64,000 bases of DNA from an uncultured Lachnospiraceae bacterium (GTDB taxonomy: Bacteria > Bacillota > Clostridia > Lachnospirales > Lachnospiraceae): contig CABUPO010000008.1 in the NCBI GenBank assembly GCA_902493385.1, forward strand, positions 69,080 through 133,079, in the 5' to 3' direction. The notes under the pieces are model-generated. The model saw only the letters and a list, made by a program, of their open reading frames with translations, made no database searches and had not been told where the DNA came from. Of this stretch, positions 1 through 9,318 are shown piece by piece. How positions within the stretch are numbered: position 1 is the stretch's first letter; every line of letters starts with the position of its first letter. The position numbers and the translations under genes are program-made.

Positions 1-76
1 CCTGCTCGTGCCCGTTCTTTGCGGAGAGTTCCGCACATCTGTGCGTCCTGTGCATTCCTTTCATAGATTCAGCCAT
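1..76 (-). CDS. aspS: Aspartate--tRNA ligase, N-terminal fragment
   Basis: Only the first 25 codons lie in the window; the gene runs off the left edge. The peptide begins MAESMKGMHRTHRCAEL, which closely resembles the usual start of bacterial AspRS just before its OB-fold anticodon-binding domain (AspRS charges tRNA-Asp with aspartate in the cytoplasm). An AAGGAG ribosome binding site sits at about 84-90, 7-8 bases before the ATG. It follows the HD-GYP gene on the same strand with a 22-base gap, so it is probably the distal gene of the rel-hemZ transcription unit. Identification rests on a short N-terminus and on gene order. Confidence 0.8.
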   Translation of the reverse strand, partial: MAESMKGMHRTHRCAELSAKNGHEQ

Positions 77-98
77 TATATTCACTCCTTAAAATTAT

Positions 99-737
99 TT
101 ACATATCTATATTATCTTTATAGTAAGATACGGCGCAAGCTGCAATATCTCCATGCATCAGCCTTTTAACCCTGATATAATCATCTGAATGTATAACCTC
201 TAAAAATGCAAGAAAAACCTTCATGTCAAAATGTCTTTCTTCCTCTATCATCAGCTCGATTGCTACATCTTCGGCAAAAGCCTTTCTGTACGAACGGTCT
301 GACACAAGCGCGGCAAACACATCGCACACTCTTATAATTCTTGCTCCAGGCGGAATATCCTCGCCTGATATATTAGCAGGATAACCGCTCCCGTCGTAAT
401 TCTCATGATGATGATATACCATGTCGAGCAGATTATCCTTATATCCCTGCTCCTGCATTATATCTCTGCTAAAGGCAGCGTGCATCCTGACATATTTCAT
501 TTTTTCTACAACCATAGCCTCCGAGCGTTCTTTATGTAAATGCTCTGAAAGCCTTAACTTACCTATATCATGCAGCATTGCAGCTACAGCAATATCATTA
601 CAGAAATCCAAATCCATGCCAAGGCGCCTTGCGACAAGTACGGCAAGCTCGCTTACTATAGTACCATGCGCTACCGCGTCGGCAAAGTCAAGTCCCATAA
701 TACCCGACTTGTCTTTACTAATTGACAGTCTGTTCAT
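99..737 (-). CDS. HD-GYP domain phosphohydrolase (putative c-di-GMP phosphodiesterase)
   Basis: A 212-residue protein made almost entirely of an HD-GYP domain. The HD pair is in LHDIGK (about 57-58), and the family signature HHExxDGxGYP is complete as HHENYDGSGYP (about 111-121), so the metal and catalytic residues look intact. Family members hydrolyse cyclic di-GMP; no receiver, PAS or membrane segment is attached, so it would be a stand-alone cytosolic enzyme. ATG at 737 is preferred to the TTG one codon upstream because AGAGG lies 7 bases before it. It overlaps the end of hemZ by about 20 bases, implying translational coupling. Its position between hemZ and aspS is unusual: hisS often occupies this place in related genomes. 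Confidence 0.85.
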   Translation of the reverse strand: MNRLSISKDKSGIMGLDFADAVAHGTIVSELAVLVARRLGMDLDFCNDIAVAAMLHDIGKLRLSEHLHKERSEAMVVEKMKYVRMHAAFSRDIMQEQGYKDNLLDMVYHHHENYDGSGYPANISGEDIPPGARIIRVCDVFAALVSDRSYRKAFAEDVAIELMIEEERHFDMKVFLAFLEVIHSDDYIRVKRLMHGDIAACAVSYYKDNIDM

Positions 738-2202
738 CAAGCCACCTCTTCTTACGCTCTATCATTTCATCAATTCTATCGATATATTCATATACATTTT
801 TTACATTCGAGTTCCTTACAATCTCAGTATTACCTCCACTGTAAGGATTATATGGTTTAACATATTTACTCTGCGCTCCTGCGCCGAGTGCGATTATTGT
901 CTGTTTTTCTTCCATTATCATTACGTTATATACTGATTCTCTGCCACTCTTTGCATATCCCACATTTTCAAGCACATGTCCTTCTCCCAGACCTGCTTTA
1001 TTCTTCTGCCTATACATATAATACGGATTGTATCCATTGCTTTTTGCATATTCTGAAGCTTCGTCAAGCATTGCCGAAACAACGCCCTCTGTATGTGAAA
1101 TTCCTGATTCTTCACGCAGTTTTCTATATTCAGAAGCCCTTTTAACCACGAGAGAATGAACCGTAAAGCTTTCAGGAGAAAGCTTTTTAATCTCATTAAG
1201 GGTATTCTTAAAATCATCTACGGTCTCGCCGTTAAGGCCTGCTATAATATCCATATTAATATTATCAAATCCGCAGGCTCTTGCCATATGAAAAGCCCGT
1301 CTTGTACATTCGGCAGTATGACGCCTTCCTATTAATGAAAGAGTTTTGTCCTTCATTGTCTGCGGATTCACTGAAATTCTGTCAACGCCTGCATTTTTTA
1401 ATATCGCAAGCTTTTCCTCATTAATACTGTCCGGACGTCCGGCTTCCACACAGAATTCGAGCGCGTCTTTTATATTAAAATCAGCTCTGATAATATCCAT
1501 TAATTCACTAAGATACTTTTCATTAAGCGCCGTAGGCGTGCCTCCGCCGATATAAATGCCTGTAAGCGGCCTGTCTTTAAATATACTGCCTGCATAACCG
1601 CATTCCTTCTTTATTGCTTCGATATATTTCCTCATCAAATCATCTGCATCGTTTACCTTATTAAGCGATAAAGATGAAAATGAGCAGTAATTACATACTG
1701 TAGGACAAAATGGTATTCCTATGTATATGCTGCAGCCCTTACCAAAGCCTGCTTTTTCTAATATTCCTATCTCTTTTTCTGCAACTTCCGCACAAAGCGA
1801 CGCCTTTTCTTCTGAGCAGTAATATGCATTTTTCATATGTTCTACAGCTGTCTCTTTAGTGTCTCCTGAGAGCATACGCATCATTGGAATCTTAGTCGGT
1901 CTGACGCCTGTAAGCGTACCCCACGCCAGTCTTTCACCGGTATAGACAGATAACGCTCTGTACAGACACCTCTTCAGCTCATCTCTGTATGAACGGCGAT
2001 CCGCCTCATAAGTAAAATGATACGTCTCTTTTACATCTCCTGCTGATATGAATATATCGTTATCCAAAAGAGTTATATTAATACCTGTATTATCTGCCTC
2101 TGATAAAATATGATACCCTAAACTGTCAAAAGGAAAAAAAGCCATCACAAGCGCCCTTATATCATATTCAAAGCTGTTGCTGTTACAATATATATCAATC
2201 AT
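718..2202 (-). CDS. hemZ: Coproporphyrinogen III dehydrogenase-like radical SAM protein HemZ
   Basis: A 494-residue radical SAM protein. The 4Fe-4S motif is CX3CX2C at about C166-C170-C173 (IPFCPTVCNYC), followed by the glycine-rich IGGGTPTAL SAM-binding strand; the first ~155 residues form the extra N-terminal domain typical of HemZ. HemZ/HemN enzymes oxidatively decarboxylate coproporphyrinogen III without oxygen, but in many Clostridia HemZ occurs without a complete haem pathway, so the substrate is not certain. Its AGGA ribosome binding site overlaps the stop of the upstream MBL hydrolase gene (9-base gap), and it overlaps the HD-GYP gene downstream, so these genes are probably one operon read from rel. 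Confidence 0.9.
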   Translation of the reverse strand: MIDIYCNSNSFEYDIRALVMAFFPFDSLGYHILSEADNTGINITLLDNDIFISAGDVKETYHFTYEADRRSYRDELKRCLYRALSVYTGERLAWGTLTGVRPTKIPMMRMLSGDTKETAVEHMKNAYYCSEEKASLCAEVAEKEIGILEKAGFGKGCSIYIGIPFCPTVCNYCSFSSLSLNKVNDADDLMRKYIEAIKKECGYAGSIFKDRPLTGIYIGGGTPTALNEKYLSELMDIIRADFNIKDALEFCVEAGRPDSINEEKLAILKNAGVDRISVNPQTMKDKTLSLIGRRHTAECTRRAFHMARACGFDNINMDIIAGLNGETVDDFKNTLNEIKKLSPESFTVHSLVVKRASEYRKLREESGISHTEGVVSAMLDEASEYAKSNGYNPYYMYRQKNKAGLGEGHVLENVGYAKSGRESVYNVMIMEEKQTIIALGAGAQSKYVKPYNPYSGGNTEIVRNSNVKNVYEYIDRIDEMIERKKRWLDEQTVN

Positions 2203-2211
2203 ACAATTGTC

Positions 2212-2832
2212 CTATACGTACATATTATTTTTCTTCTCAAATGCGATATCTGTCTCAGGCCCATGTCCCGGATATACAGTAACATTATCAGGCAGCACAT
2301 ATAATCTGTTCCGGACTGACGCACATAATGCACTCATGCTTCCGGTAGGAAGGTCGGTCCTTCCAACTGACATATTAAAAAGCGTGTCGCCTGAAAAAAG
2401 AACAGCTTCGTCTTCGACGTATAAGCATGCGCTTCCCGCCGTGTGTCCCGGAGTCATTATTGCTTTGAATACAATTCCCGCCTCTTTTATAATATCGTTA
2501 TCCTTAAAATACACGTCTGCGGTACAGCTGTACGGTCCTCTGTGCATTATCGAACAATTAAGCGCAGGCGTGGCGCAGAGCTCTTTTTCTGCTTCCGGTA
2601 TATATACCCTGCATCCTGTCTTTTCTTTTATATCATTAACGCCAAGAATATGGTCAAAGTGTCCATGCGTTAATATTACCGCATCTATTGTATATCCCAG
2701 CTTTTTAGTCTCAGACATAATATATTGCGCTTCATCACCCGGATCAATAACAACGCAGCTTTTTGATGTATCGGCTGCGGCAATATAACAATTAGTCTGA
2801 ACATCGCCTACTACATAATATTTTAAAAACAT
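2212..2832 (-). CDS. MBL-fold metallo-hydrolase (glyoxalase II-like)
   Basis: A 206-residue single-domain metallo-beta-lactamase fold protein. The metal-binding motif HGHFDH is near residue 56, followed by MTPGHTAGS and FSGDTLF and ending in a VYPGHGP segment, the pattern of the glyoxalase II-like YcbL/GloB subgroup. Such proteins hydrolyse thioesters such as S-lactoylglutathione or related bacillithiol or CoA conjugates; the true substrate is unknown here. The start at 2832 is chosen over an upstream Met because AAGGAG lies just before it and because this removes an overlap with rel. The rel-MBL-hemZ order is common in Lachnospiraceae. Confidence 0.88.
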   Translation of the reverse strand: MFLKYYVVGDVQTNCYIAAADTSKSCVVIDPGDEAQYIMSETKKLGYTIDAVILTHGHFDHILGVNDIKEKTGCRVYIPEAEKELCATPALNCSIMHRGPYSCTADVYFKDNDIIKEAGIVFKAIMTPGHTAGSACLYVEDEAVLFSGDTLFNMSVGRTDLPTGSMSALCASVRNRLYVLPDNVTVYPGHGPETDIAFEKKNNMYV

Positions 2833-2851
2833 ACCGTCTCCTTTTCCGTTA

Positions 2852-5152
2852 TCAGCTAGAAGTTCTCTCGATATCAATTACGCCGCTTACTGTCCTGATT
2901 TTACCTACAAGCGCGGCAAGCGCTTCTTTGCTTTTAACTTCAAATCCTATATTAATTGTTGCAGTTTCTTTTTTTGACGTACGCACATTCATTGATTTCA
3001 CGTCAATTTCCCGTTCGGTAAATATCTTTGTAATATCAAACAGTATTCCGCTTCTGTCGTGACAGTATACTATTATCTCCGTAGCATACATTTCATTGTC
3101 TTTTGAATTACTGCTTCGCCATTCTGCCTCAATGAGCCTTTTTCTGTCTTCCTCCGGCATATTCATCACATTTACACAGTCAGTTCTGTGAATGGATACG
3201 CCTCGGCCTCTCGTTACAAATCCAATAATTTCATCACCCGGAACCGGATTACAGCATCTTGAAAAACGTACTGCCAAATCATCCATTCCTTCAACGATAA
3301 TTCCGCTTCCCTTTTTGCCGGCTGCGGCATTCAGCTTCTCAGCCTGAACCTTAACGCCTTTTTCTTCGATATTCTTAATAATCTGCTCATCAGTAACAGT
3401 ATTACGGTTTCTCTTGTTATATTCTTCCACAAGCCTGTTGACAATCTGGCCTTCCTTAAGTCCGCCGTGCCCTACCGAGGCAAGCAGCGAATCCCAGTCT
3501 CTGAAGCCGTATTTTCTAAGACACACATCCTGATATTCGGGCTTAAGATAATCATATATCGCAATCCCCTTCGTCTTGGCATATGCCGCTATCAGTTCAC
3601 GGCCTTTTGCAATATTTTCTTCCTTAAACTCCGCCCTGAACCACTGGTTAATTTTACTTCTGGCCTGTGTACTCTTAACTATGGAAAGCCAGTCGCGGCT
3701 CGGCCCTTTTGAGTTCTGAGACGTAATAATCTCTATCCGGTCTCCGTTCTGTATCTTATAATCTATAGTAACAAGATTGCCGTTCACTCTTGCCCCAACC
3801 ATCTTATTACCTACAGCCGTATGTATGCTATATGCAAAATCAATAGGTGTTGAGCCTGTAGGAAGAGTCTTTACGTCTCCCTGTGGCGTAAAACAATATA
3901 CACTGTCAGAAAACAAGTCAAGATCGCTCTTAAGCAGCGTAAGAAATTCCTTATTATCAGACATCTCATGCTGCCATTCAAGAATCTGACGCAGCCACGT
4001 AAGCTTGGCTTCCTCATTATCCTGTGATTTGCCGTCGATGCCCTCCTTATATTTCCAGTGTGCAGCAATACCGTATTCAGCAGTTCTGTGCATCTCATAA
4101 GTCCGAATCTGTATCTCAAACGGCTGTCCCTCAGGACCTATAAGCGTTGTATGAAGCGACTGGTATTTATTAGGCTTAGGCATTGCAATATAATCTTTAA
4201 AACGTCCCGGAATAGGCTTATACATCTCATGGATTATTCCAAGCGCTTCATAGCACTGCTTATCATTCTCTACAATAATCCTGACCGCAAATAAATCATA
4301 TATCTGATCAAGAGTCTTATGCTGGTTTTTCATCTTTCTGTATATAGAAAACAGATGCTTTACTCTTCCGTCTATCTTTGCTTCTATATTAGCTGACGCT
4401 ATATTATCACTGACCTCTGTGACTATCCGCTGCAGAAAGGATTTCTTCTCTACCGTCATAGAATCAAGCTTATGGGTAAGCTCTTCATATATATCAGGCT
4501 GAAGATACTTTAATGAAAGGTCATCAAGCTCTACCTTAACCTTTGAAATACCAAGCCTGTGCGCTATAGGTGAATATATATCAAGCGTTTCTCTGGCTTT
4601 TTCCTTCTGCTTCTCAGGACGCATAAACTGAAGAGTTCTCATATTATGAAGTCTGTCTGCAAGCTTTATAAGAATAACTCTTATGTCCTTAGCCATTGCC
4701 AAAAACATCTTTCTGAGATTCTCTGCCTGCATCTCTATCTTATCGGCCGTATAATTAATCTGAGTAAGCTTTGTAACTCCGTCAACCAAAAGGGCAACCT
4801 CTGAGCCGAATATATCAGTAATGTCTTCAAGAGTATATTTCGTATCCTCTACAACATCATGGAGAATCCCCGCCACAATAGTCTCCTTATCCATCTCAAG
4901 CTGTGCAAGTATAATAGCCACACAAAGCGGATGAATAATATACGGTTCACCAGACTTTCTCTTCTGCTCATGATGCGCTTCATCTGATATATTATACGCC
5001 TTATAAATAATATCCAGATTATCCGAAGGATGATACATACGCAGATGATTAATTAACATGTCAAATAAAACTTTCGGTTCTATAAAGCTTTCAGGAACCT
5101 GAGACTCCAGTTCACCATTGTCCAGTTCAAGTCTTTCGCCTAATACATCCAT
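2852..5152 (-). CDS. rel: Bifunctional (p)ppGpp synthetase/hydrolase, RelA/SpoT family
   Basis: A 766-residue long RSH protein with all domains: an HD hydrolase domain with ILHDVVEDT (about 100-110), a synthetase domain with the KDYIAMPKPNKYQSLHTT segment, a TGS domain (CFTPQGDVKTLPTGSTPIDF), a helical/zinc-finger region containing FSRCCNPVPGD, and a C-terminal ACT domain. It makes and degrades the alarmone (p)ppGpp in response to amino-acid starvation sensed at the ribosome. Both active sites look intact, so it should be bifunctional. The start at 5152 is supported by GGAGG 8 bases upstream; an upstream in-frame Met has no such site. It heads the run rel-MBL-hemZ-HD-GYP-aspS. Confidence 0.93.
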   Translation of the reverse strand: MDVLGERLELDNGELESQVPESFIEPKVLFDMLINHLRMYHPSDNLDIIYKAYNISDEAHHEQKRKSGEPYIIHPLCVAIILAQLEMDKETIVAGILHDVVEDTKYTLEDITDIFGSEVALLVDGVTKLTQINYTADKIEMQAENLRKMFLAMAKDIRVILIKLADRLHNMRTLQFMRPEKQKEKARETLDIYSPIAHRLGISKVKVELDDLSLKYLQPDIYEELTHKLDSMTVEKKSFLQRIVTEVSDNIASANIEAKIDGRVKHLFSIYRKMKNQHKTLDQIYDLFAVRIIVENDKQCYEALGIIHEMYKPIPGRFKDYIAMPKPNKYQSLHTTLIGPEGQPFEIQIRTYEMHRTAEYGIAAHWKYKEGIDGKSQDNEEAKLTWLRQILEWQHEMSDNKEFLTLLKSDLDLFSDSVYCFTPQGDVKTLPTGSTPIDFAYSIHTAVGNKMVGARVNGNLVTIDYKIQNGDRIEIITSQNSKGPSRDWLSIVKSTQARSKINQWFRAEFKEENIAKGRELIAAYAKTKGIAIYDYLKPEYQDVCLRKYGFRDWDSLLASVGHGGLKEGQIVNRLVEEYNKRNRNTVTDEQIIKNIEEKGVKVQAEKLNAAAGKKGSGIIVEGMDDLAVRFSRCCNPVPGDEIIGFVTRGRGVSIHRTDCVNVMNMPEEDRKRLIEAEWRSSNSKDNEMYATEIIVYCHDRSGILFDITKIFTEREIDVKSMNVRTSKKETATINIGFEVKSKEALAALVGKIRTVSGVIDIERTSS

Positions 5153-5217
5153 GCTTTCATCCTCCAGTCTGTAAGTTTTTTTAATAGTATAAATATATTT
5201 ATTCAAAATTTCAAGGA

Positions 5218-6993
5218 CTATTGTATAAGCATTTTAATATATGAAACAAGAGACTGTGTTTTCTCATCGCCAAACAATACTTCTCTTGCATATATAGGCT
5301 TATCGGTTATTATTCCGTCTGCTCCTATTATTTTCATACGGTTAATCTCCGTTTTGGTATTAACAGTCCACGCGTATATTCCCTTTCCGTAGCTGTGTGC
5401 AAGGTTTACGCTTTCTTTTGTCAAATATGAAGAATTAACGCTGAAAAAATCTATATTTTCATCATCGAAATAGTTTCCGTATCCTGCCGCAATAATATAG
5501 CCCGTATGGTAATCTGTATCATATCCTTTAATCTCTTTGAGATACTCATAGCTTGTCGATGAAAATATGCACTGCTTTCCCATATCAAGCTCATCAATCA
5601 TTTCTATAAGCTTCTCAATCATATCTACATCGTTCGGACCTTTTTTTATCTCAATATTAAGCTTAATCCTTCCTTTACAAAGCTTCAGAGCCTCTAAAAG
5701 GGAAGGTATTTTCGTACCAGCATATTTTCTCGCAAAGCCAGAGCCCGCATCAAGCTTTAATATGCTTTCATAGTCCATATCCCATACATTTTTATTCACG
5801 CCTGTGGTACGTTTAAGATTTGCGTCATGCATAAGTACGAGCACACCGTCCTTTGTCTGCCTGACGTCTATCTCAGCGTAATCTGCAAGGCTGTCTATCG
5901 CAAGCGAAAGCGCTGGCAGCGTATTCTCCGGTGCCTCGTCAGAATAACCTCTGTGTGACGTTATAGAAATATTTTCAAAGGAATTATGAGGGTTAAGATT
6001 ACCGTTTCTTACTACGTCAATTATGTTGTACAGCGTTCCTGTTACAAGTACAGCCGCAGTAAATATAGCTATTCTTTTATTAAGCTTCGTATTACCGTCG
6101 CTTTCATCTGCTGACTGCTTCCTTTCCTCAGATTCAAAATTATAAAAAAATCCTACGGTAATTCCAGAATACATCATACATACCGCTATACTGAAAATGA
6201 ATATCAGAATGTAGTCAATATATTTACTTATGACTAAAATTAAAGCCATTTCAAGATTGTCCTCAGCAAAAAGCACTACAAGCGTAGACATTACTACCAT
6301 AAGGACTGCGCGAATCATATAAAAGCATGCAAGATAAATTACAGTGCAGGTAAGATATGCTGCGGTCGTCTTAAGCTTTCTTCCTTTAAAAAATTTTCTG
6401 CCTTCTCTAAGAGCTTCCTTTCTGTCACAATTATTAAATATACCATAGCATACGGCAAACATATTAATAATGACGCATATGACAGCCGCCGCAATTATTA
6501 ACAGTAAAAACACAAAAAATATTCTTATATCCAATATCGTATCTTTAATATCGGACGCACGAACAGATAATTCGGTGAGCTTATATATAAGAAATGCCTG
6601 AAACACATAGAACAATCCGCCCGCCAGCACAAACAGCGGAATATTTTTAGGCTTAAGCATATGGCCGGTGCGTTTTAACGCCCTTAATAACATCGGAAAC
6701 AGCTTGAGACGCTTTCCCTCTTTTGCCGCCCTGAAGCCTGTATATAATACAATAATTTCAAAACCAGCAAACAAAAGCGCCACTAAAATAATTACTGCTA
6801 ATACCGGATATGTCAAAGGATTTAACAAAAACCCTTTGACATTTTTTACATTAAGATAACTGAAGCCATACACATCAAGCAGAAGATTAATAAATCTTAC
6901 GGATATGCTTTGAAACAATACTACATATATCAATCTGTATACAAGCTCAAATATGACTATACTTCTGTAGTTTATCTTAAAAATCTGTTTCAT
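5218..6993 (-). CDS. Membrane-anchored glycerophosphodiester phosphodiesterase
   Basis: A 591-residue two-part protein. Residues 1-~330 are a polytopic membrane region with about eight hydrophobic segments (the GPDPase membrane domain). Residues ~345-591 are a GDPD catalytic domain: the conserved SHRGYSDEAPENTLPA opening supplies His, Arg and the APENT motif, followed by the metal-ligand pair in AEIDVRQTKDG and the catalytic His in MHDANLKRTT. It hydrolyses glycerophosphodiesters to glycerol-3-phosphate plus alcohol, acting on lipid head groups or lipoteichoic-acid-like polymers outside the cell. Its ATG overlaps the stop codon of the upstream subtilisin gene (TAATG), so translation is coupled. 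The substrate is inferred from the family. Confidence 0.9.
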   Translation of the reverse strand: MKQIFKINYRSIVIFELVYRLIYVVLFQSISVRFINLLLDVYGFSYLNVKNVKGFLLNPLTYPVLAVIILVALLFAGFEIIVLYTGFRAAKEGKRLKLFPMLLRALKRTGHMLKPKNIPLFVLAGGLFYVFQAFLIYKLTELSVRASDIKDTILDIRIFFVFLLLIIAAAVICVIINMFAVCYGIFNNCDRKEALREGRKFFKGRKLKTTAAYLTCTVIYLACFYMIRAVLMVVMSTLVVLFAEDNLEMALILVISKYIDYILIFIFSIAVCMMYSGITVGFFYNFESEERKQSADESDGNTKLNKRIAIFTAAVLVTGTLYNIIDVVRNGNLNPHNSFENISITSHRGYSDEAPENTLPALSLAIDSLADYAEIDVRQTKDGVLVLMHDANLKRTTGVNKNVWDMDYESILKLDAGSGFARKYAGTKIPSLLEALKLCKGRIKLNIEIKKGPNDVDMIEKLIEMIDELDMGKQCIFSSTSYEYLKEIKGYDTDYHTGYIIAAGYGNYFDDENIDFFSVNSSYLTKESVNLAHSYGKGIYAWTVNTKTEINRMKIIGADGIITDKPIYAREVLFGDEKTQSLVSYIKMLIQ

Positions 6994-7889
6994 TATTTAT
7001 CTCCAACAAGTCTTTTTACATCTAACATTCCCCAGCCCTGTACACTATGCGGAAGCCCCATATCGACAGCTGTATCCTTTAATCTTATCTTAACTTCCAT
7101 GTTAGTCATATCAGGATATTTGGACAAAAGCAGCGCCACAGCCCCTGATACTACGGGAGTAGCCATCGATGTTCCGCTCTTTACTGAGTATCTGCGTTTT
7201 CCATACATATTATTACATGACAGTATTCCACTTCCCGGCGCAACTATATCAGGTTTTTTTATACACGCATTAGTCGGTCCTCTTCCTGAATAATTACGCA
7301 TTCTCGCATACCGCATTCCGTCTGCCGCACCCAGGCTGTCGTCACTGGCTCCGACGGTAATTATTTTCCTGCTTATGCCCGGAGCTCCTACGCTGTAGCT
7401 TTTAGGACCGTTATTGCCTGCTGCGGCAAGAACAATATAACCTCGATTCCAAAGCATATCAACCATTCTTACAAGCTCAGAATCTTCATCGACGTCTTTG
7501 CCCGCAGGAGTACCTACCGATATGTTAATTATCCTCACATTATATCTGTGTGCATTATCATAAAGCCATCTAAGTCCTGCAAGGACATTTTCAATCTTTC
7601 CGCCTCCGCGTCCGTCAAGTACCTTTACGCTCACAAACTCACATGCAGGAGCCATGCCCTTAAACATACTTCCATCCGCTCCGATTATACCCGCCACATG
7701 CGTTCCATGTCCATTATCGTCATAAAAATCTTTTCTATGATTAACCATATCAGCAGACGCAATCAGCCTGCTGCCTATGTCAGCATGTTTTGCAATTCCC
7801 GAATCTACTACTGCAACAACTACGCCCTGTCCGTACAGACCCATTCTATGTGCATAGGATAACCTTACCAGCCGCGAAACCCTCTGCAT
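6993..7889 (-). CDS. Intracellular subtilisin-like serine protease (S8 family)
   Basis: A 298-residue peptidase S8 catalytic domain with no signal peptide and no long propeptide. The triad is Asp29 (VVDSG), His61 (NGHGTHVAG) and Ser241 (SGTSMATP), with the oxyanion Asn159 in AAAGNNGP. The lack of an export signal and the very short N-terminal extension resemble intracellular subtilisins such as Bacillus Isp/AprX, which degrade cytosolic proteins, often in stationary phase or sporulation. Only a weak AGAGGT site precedes the ATG. It is translationally coupled to the membrane phosphodiesterase gene, a pairing that does not explain itself. A perfect hairpin separates it from lysA, so it probably has its own promoter. 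Confidence 0.9.
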   Translation of the reverse strand: MQRVSRLVRLSYAHRMGLYGQGVVVAVVDSGIAKHADIGSRLIASADMVNHRKDFYDDNGHGTHVAGIIGADGSMFKGMAPACEFVSVKVLDGRGGGKIENVLAGLRWLYDNAHRYNVRIINISVGTPAGKDVDEDSELVRMVDMLWNRGYIVLAAAGNNGPKSYSVGAPGISRKIITVGASDDSLGAADGMRYARMRNYSGRGPTNACIKKPDIVAPGSGILSCNNMYGKRRYSVKSGTSMATPVVSGAVALLLSKYPDMTNMEVKIRLKDTAVDMGLPHSVQGWGMLDVKRLVGDK

Positions 7890-7949
7890 AATGCCTGACC
7901 TCTGATTTACTTTAATATATCTTATTCATTCTCAGGCCATATGTGCAGG

Positions 7950-7976
7950 ATGAGACCGGCATACATCCGGTCTCAT
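7950..7976. terminator. Perfect 10-bp hairpin between lysA and the subtilisin gene
   Basis: ATGAGACCGG and CCGGTCTCAT form a perfect inverted repeat with a 7-base loop, about 27 bases after the lysA stop. There is no good T-run on the lysA strand, so it may be a weak terminator or an RNA-processing/stability hairpin. Confidence 0.5.
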
Positions 7977-8002
7977 ATATAAATGATATAAACGCTGATA
8001 TA

Positions 8003-9268
8003 TTAATACTTCATGTCTTTAAGTATATCGCAGAAATCAAATGTAGCAAAATAATCCTGCGGCTTTTCTGCTCTTCTGATTAATTCTGCTTTTCCGTCCT
8101 CTGTAAGAAGAAGCTCGGCAGATTTCAGCCTTCCGTTATAATTGTAACCCATTGCATACCCGTGCGCTCCCGCATCATGGATAAACAGATAATCTCCCAT
8201 ATCAATCTTTGGAAGCATTCTGTCAATTGCAAACTTATCATTATTCTCACAGAGAGAACCTGTAACATCATATTTGTAATCGCATGGTTCATTTTCTTTT
8301 CCAAGCACCGTAATATGATGATATGCTCCATACATTGCAGGACGCATAAGGTTAGCCGCACATGCGTCTACACCTATATATTCTTTATATATATGCTTTT
8401 CATGTATAGCTTTAGTTACAAGTCCGCCGTATGGTCCAAGCATATATCGTCCAAGCTCGGTAAATATGGCTACGTCTCCAAGGCCAGCTGGTACGAGTAT
8501 CTCTTCAAACGCTTTTCTTACGCCTTCACCGATAACCATTATATCATTAGGTTCTTTATCAGGCGTATATGGGATTCCAATGCCTCCTGACAGATTTATA
8601 AAAGAAATATCGGCTCCTGTTTCATTTTTCAAATGAACGGCAAGCTCAAAAAGTATCCTTGCAAGCGTCGGATAATAATCGTTGCTCACAGTATTACTTG
8701 CTAAAAATGCATGTATTCCAAAATGTTTTGCTCCTTTTTTGATAAGCTTCCTGTAAGCGTCAGTCATCTGTTCCTTTGTAAGTCCGTACTTTGCATCTCC
8801 AGGGTTGTCCATAATATCGGTTCCAAGCGAAAATACCCCGCCAGGATTATATCTGCAACATACCGTTTCAGGTATACCCGCATTTTCTTCCAAAAATTCA
8901 ATGTGCGTATAATCATCAAGATTAATATATGCTCCAAGCTCTGACGCCTTTTTATATTCTTCAGCCGGAGTTACATTAGATGAAAACATTATATCGCTGC
9001 CTGAAAACCCAACGGCTTCAGAAAGCATAAGCTCTGTCAGTGAAGAGCAGTCAACTCCACATCCTTCTTCTTTAAGTATCTTCAGAATAAATGGATTAGG
9101 TGTTGCCTTTACTGCAAAATATTCTCTGAAGCCTTTATTCCATGAAAATGCCTTTTTTAATTTCCTTGCATTCTCTCTTATTGCTTTTTCATCATACACA
9201 TAAAAAGGAGTAGGATAAGTCTTAACAATCTCCTCTATCTGTTCCTTTGTTACAAATGGTTTTTTCAT
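8003..9268 (-). CDS. lysA: Diaminopimelate decarboxylase
   Basis: A 421-residue fold-type III PLP enzyme. The Schiff-base lysine is in YFAVKATPN (about residue 55), and the substrate-contacting Cys-Glu motif of the DapDC C-terminal domain appears as SLCENND, followed by DAGAHGYAMG. It removes CO2 from meso-diaminopimelate to give L-lysine, the last step of lysine biosynthesis, in the cytoplasm. Start ATG 9268 is preceded by AAAGAGG; an in-frame Met seven codons earlier lacks a site. Carboxynorspermidine decarboxylase and ornithine/arginine decarboxylases share the fold, but the length and the CENND motif favour lysA. Confidence 0.87.
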   Translation of the reverse strand: MKKPFVTKEQIEEIVKTYPTPFYVYDEKAIRENARKLKKAFSWNKGFREYFAVKATPNPFILKILKEEGCGVDCSSLTELMLSEAVGFSGSDIMFSSNVTPAEEYKKASELGAYINLDDYTHIEFLEENAGIPETVCCRYNPGGVFSLGTDIMDNPGDAKYGLTKEQMTDAYRKLIKKGAKHFGIHAFLASNTVSNDYYPTLARILFELAVHLKNETGADISFINLSGGIGIPYTPDKEPNDIMVIGEGVRKAFEEILVPAGLGDVAIFTELGRYMLGPYGGLVTKAIHEKHIYKEYIGVDACAANLMRPAMYGAYHHITVLGKENEPCDYKYDVTGSLCENNDKFAIDRMLPKIDMGDYLFIHDAGAHGYAMGYNYNGRLKSAELLLTEDGKAELIRRAEKPQDYFATFDFCDILKDMKY

Positions 9269-9318
9269 GTATTTTTCCTCTTTCTGCATTTTATAATGAT
9301 ATGATAATCATTTACTTA

